Below are positions 6,371 to 7,542 of a stretch of 7,542 bases of DNA, piece after piece; positions within the stretch are counted from its first letter, which is position 1, and each line of letters starts with the position of its first letter. Made by a program: the position numbers and the translations under genes. This stretch comes from Candidatus Bathyarchaeota archaeon (GTDB lineage Archaea > Thermoproteota > Bathyarchaeia > 40CM-2-53-6 > RBG-13-38-9): assembly GCA_018396565.1 (NCBI GenBank), contig JAGTQO010000073.1, positions 1 through 7,542 of the forward strand, read 5' to 3'. Below the pieces are notes generated by a model. The model was not told the origin of the DNA and did not search any database. It was given only the letters and a program-made list of their open reading frames with translations.

Positions 6371-6380
6371 GAAATATAGA
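6371..6380 (-). promoter_or_regulatory. TATA-like box upstream of the small minus-strand frame
   Basis: TCTATATTTC on the minus strand is centred about 27 nt before the ATG at 6349. That is the spacing expected if transcription starts on or next to the ATG (leaderless, common in archaea). There is no Shine-Dalgarno sequence before that ATG. The assignment is a sequence resemblance only. Confidence 0.25.
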
Positions 6381-6452
6381 GATATCCTACAGTAGTCCGT
6401 CCTCATATTCTATTTAACATTGTTCATTTCTCCGAACTATCTCCGGGAAGAA

Positions 6453-6890
6453 TCATTTCCCTATCAGGGTCAGTTCTTGCATAGGGTCACCCTTGGACAT
6501 CGCAATGAACTCTACAAGTATTCCTCCAAATGTTTTAGGGTGTATGAAGAAGCACCTATGGTCTCTGCTGACTATCTTGAAACCGTCTTTTTCACACTTC
6601 TTCGCCCAGTAGTCGAGGTCTGCAACCTCGAAGCAAAAATGGTGGATCCCTTCGCCATGGGTCTCAAGATACTTATCTATGGTCTTGTTTCCGTGAGGGT
6701 AGACCAGTTCTATGTAAGCGTTTCCAAGAGGTAGGAAGGTTACGTCTACACCCTGGGTCTCAACATACCATGTGCGTTCACCGATCCCGATGAACCCCCT
6801 GATTAGATTCTTAATGGTATCTGTCTTCACAACTATACCTACATGGTGGAGCCTTATCTTCTTCGATTCGTCGCTCGTCATGTCACTCAC
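6453..6890 (-). CDS. mce: Methylmalonyl-CoA epimerase-type VOC protein
   Basis: 145 residues from GTG 6890, a normal length for this two-module metal-dependent VOC protein. The epimerase interconverts (R)- and (S)-methylmalonyl-CoA between propionyl-CoA carboxylation and the B12-dependent mutase. Seen are LHHVGIVV (14-21, metal ligand H16), YVETQGVDVTFLPLGNAYIELV (42-63, with E61 at the second ligand position), GEGIHHFCFEV (79-89, ligand H84), FIHPKTFGGILVEF (115-128, ligand E127). These match the known H-E/Q-H-E metal set. The GTG overlaps the upstream dehydrogenase stop by 4 nt (GTGA), which indicates coupling. ATG 6881 (M4), with AGGTGAG 4 nt upstream, may be the real start and gives 142 residues. 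No mutase or carboxylase gene is in the window, so another acyl-CoA substrate remains possible. Confidence 0.87.
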   Translation of the reverse strand: MSDMTSDESKKIRLHHVGIVVKTDTIKNLIRGFIGIGERTWYVETQGVDVTFLPLGNAYIELVYPHGNKTIDKYLETHGEGIHHFCFEVADLDYWAKKCEKDGFKIVSRDHRCFFIHPKTFGGILVEFIAMSKGDPMQELTLIGK

Positions 6891-6892
6891 CT
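6886..6892 (-). promoter_or_regulatory. Shine-Dalgarno bearing on the epimerase start
   Basis: AGGTGAG on the minus strand lies 4 nt before ATG 6881 and overlaps the GTG at 6890. A second candidate, AGGAG (6903-6899), sits 8 nt before that GTG. Both starts are served, but the closer match to the archaeal anti-SD favours ATG 6881. Confidence 0.5.
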
Positions 6893-7542
6893 AGTCTTCT
6901 CCTGGATCTTGAGTATCTCAACCAACCTCTCATCTCTCCATTTAACCATTTCTTGGAAGCTTTTCTCCTTAACTATCTGCAGCTGCTCCACACCCTCTAT
7001 GGCCTTCATCGCTGCATGGTATGGTATTAGTTTCCAGTCGTCCATGCTCTTCCAATACTCGTTGAATCCATGTTGAATAGTGTCTATGTGATACTTCAAT
7101 CCTCCAGGTCCGCCTCCTAGATGCAGAGTTAGGAATGGCCCCATCACAGCCCACCTCGCCCCTGGACCAGCCCATACCGCCCTATCAACATCCTCAACCG
7201 TTGCGACACCATTCTCAACCAGACTCAAAGCCTCACGCCACAAAGCCGCCTGGAGCCTGTTCCCTATGAAGCCTGGGACCTCCTTCTTAACGATGACAGG
7301 GATCTTTCCAAGGGCCTCCATAAAATTGTAAGTCTCATCCACAGTCTCTTTGGAGGTTTTCTCCCCAGGAACTATCTCAACCAGTTTGAGCAGCAACGGA
7401 GGATTCCAAGGGTGGGCGACCACACACCTCTCAGGTCTTTCAGCAGCCTTCTGTATCTCAGTCATAAGTAGACCTGATGTGCTCGACGCTACTATCGCTA
7501 CTCTATTCACCCTATCCACTTCCCTAAAGATCCTCTTCTTAA
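6887..7542 (-). CDS. 3-hydroxyacyl-CoA dehydrogenase, lambda-crystallin/L-carnitine dehydrogenase type (N-terminus outside window)
   Basis: The frame is open from the right edge to TGA at 6889-6887, about 217 residues. The NAD-binding GxGxxG half lies beyond the window, so GTG 7519 is not the real start. Visible are the end of the Rossmann domain, VAIVASSTSGL (usually xxxxSNTSxL), the catalytic-His segment AHPWNPP (H at about 7412-7414), LVEIVPG with its partner Glu, KKEVPGFIGNRLQAALWREA, GVATVEDVDRAVWAGPGARWAVMGP and HLGGGPGGL. The HPWNPP and ALWREA...RWAxMGP...HLGGGxGG pattern resembles L-carnitine/lambda-crystallin (L-gulonate) dehydrogenases more than classical FadB-type enzymes. The family oxidises a 3-hydroxy group with NAD. 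It is coupled to the epimerase gene downstream by a 4-nt overlap. The substrate cannot be read from the sequence. Confidence 0.87.
   Translation of the reverse strand, partial: KKRIFREVDRVNRVAIVASSTSGLLMTEIQKAAERPERCVVAHPWNPPLLLKLVEIVPGEKTSKETVDETYNFMEALGKIPVIVKKEVPGFIGNRLQAALWREALSLVENGVATVEDVDRAVWAGPGARWAVMGPFLTLHLGGGPGGLKYHIDTIQHGFNEYWKSMDDWKLIPYHAAMKAIEGVEQLQIVKEKSFQEMVKWRDERLVEILKIQEKTR

Larger units (their letters stand above)
5904..6452. other. Gene-poor interval with no convincing intact gene
   Basis: This interval lies between the 3' end of the epimerase gene and the 5' end of the polyprenyl synthase gene, both on the minus strand. I looked for tRNA (T-arm GTTCRA consensus), RNase P and SRP RNA landmarks and saw none. 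It holds the promoter of the polyprenyl synthase, a 10-nt palindrome TGCTATAGCA (5994-6003), an imperfect inverted pair GATGT-CA-ACATC (6086-6097), the heptamer CAGATGT twice (6084-6090 and 6110-6116), and a broken minus-strand reading frame described separately. None of these is strong alone. Confidence 0.5.

Noticed and set aside
6420..6734. 104-codon open frame on the plus strand
   Set aside because: It is antisense to the epimerase gene, whose metal-ligand motifs fix the true strand and frame.

Overview
The window looks like chromosomal DNA of an archaeon with moderate GC content. Arginine is mostly AGA/AGG, GTG and TTG starts occur, and Shine-Dalgarno sequences are of the GGTGA type. A/T-rich TATA-like boxes lie 25-40 nt upstream of some starts. 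A geranylgeranyl-reductase-family flavoprotein sits next to a polyprenyl synthase. I infer a TACK-type lineage (Thermoproteota, perhaps Bathyarchaeia- or Nitrososphaeria-like), but nothing in the window fixes the taxon.

Left part (1-3782, + strand): a tightly packed complex I (Nuo/Fpo-type) operon in the order [nuoA-like, 3' end only]-nuoB-nuoC-nuoD-nuoH-nuoI. Gaps are from -1 to 10 nt. Together these genes encode the electron-transfer and quinone-binding core: the N2 cluster subunit B, fused-site partners C and D, membrane anchor H, the two-cluster ferredoxin subunit I, and the small membrane subunit A. The proton-pumping antiporter-like subunits (J, K, L, M, N) do not follow NuoI. The NADH-input module (E, F, G) is also absent from the window. 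Several core positions are unusual: an extra Cys in NuoB, a Cys next to the quinone Tyr of NuoD, a displaced His in NuoD, a lost acid in NuoH, and loss of the FDxE motif in the NuoA-like protein.

Middle (3783-5903): a 74-nt gap, then a geranylgeranyl-reductase-family FAD protein on the + strand. It converges, across 58 nt, on a minus-strand trans-polyprenyl diphosphate synthase that is shorter than usual and has small residues where chain length is set. Together with complex I this suggests making and saturating an isoprenoid tail. Either a quinone or the membrane lipids could be the product.

Right part (5904-7542): about 550 nt without a convincing intact gene. It contains a faint minus-strand reading frame, broken by one TGA, behind a TATA-like box. 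After it come two translationally coupled minus-strand acyl-CoA genes. Transcribed first is a 3-hydroxyacyl-CoA dehydrogenase of the lambda-crystallin/L-carnitine dehydrogenase type, whose N-terminus lies beyond the window. A methylmalonyl-CoA epimerase-type VOC protein follows. No tRNA, rRNA, CRISPR array or insertion sequence was recognised.
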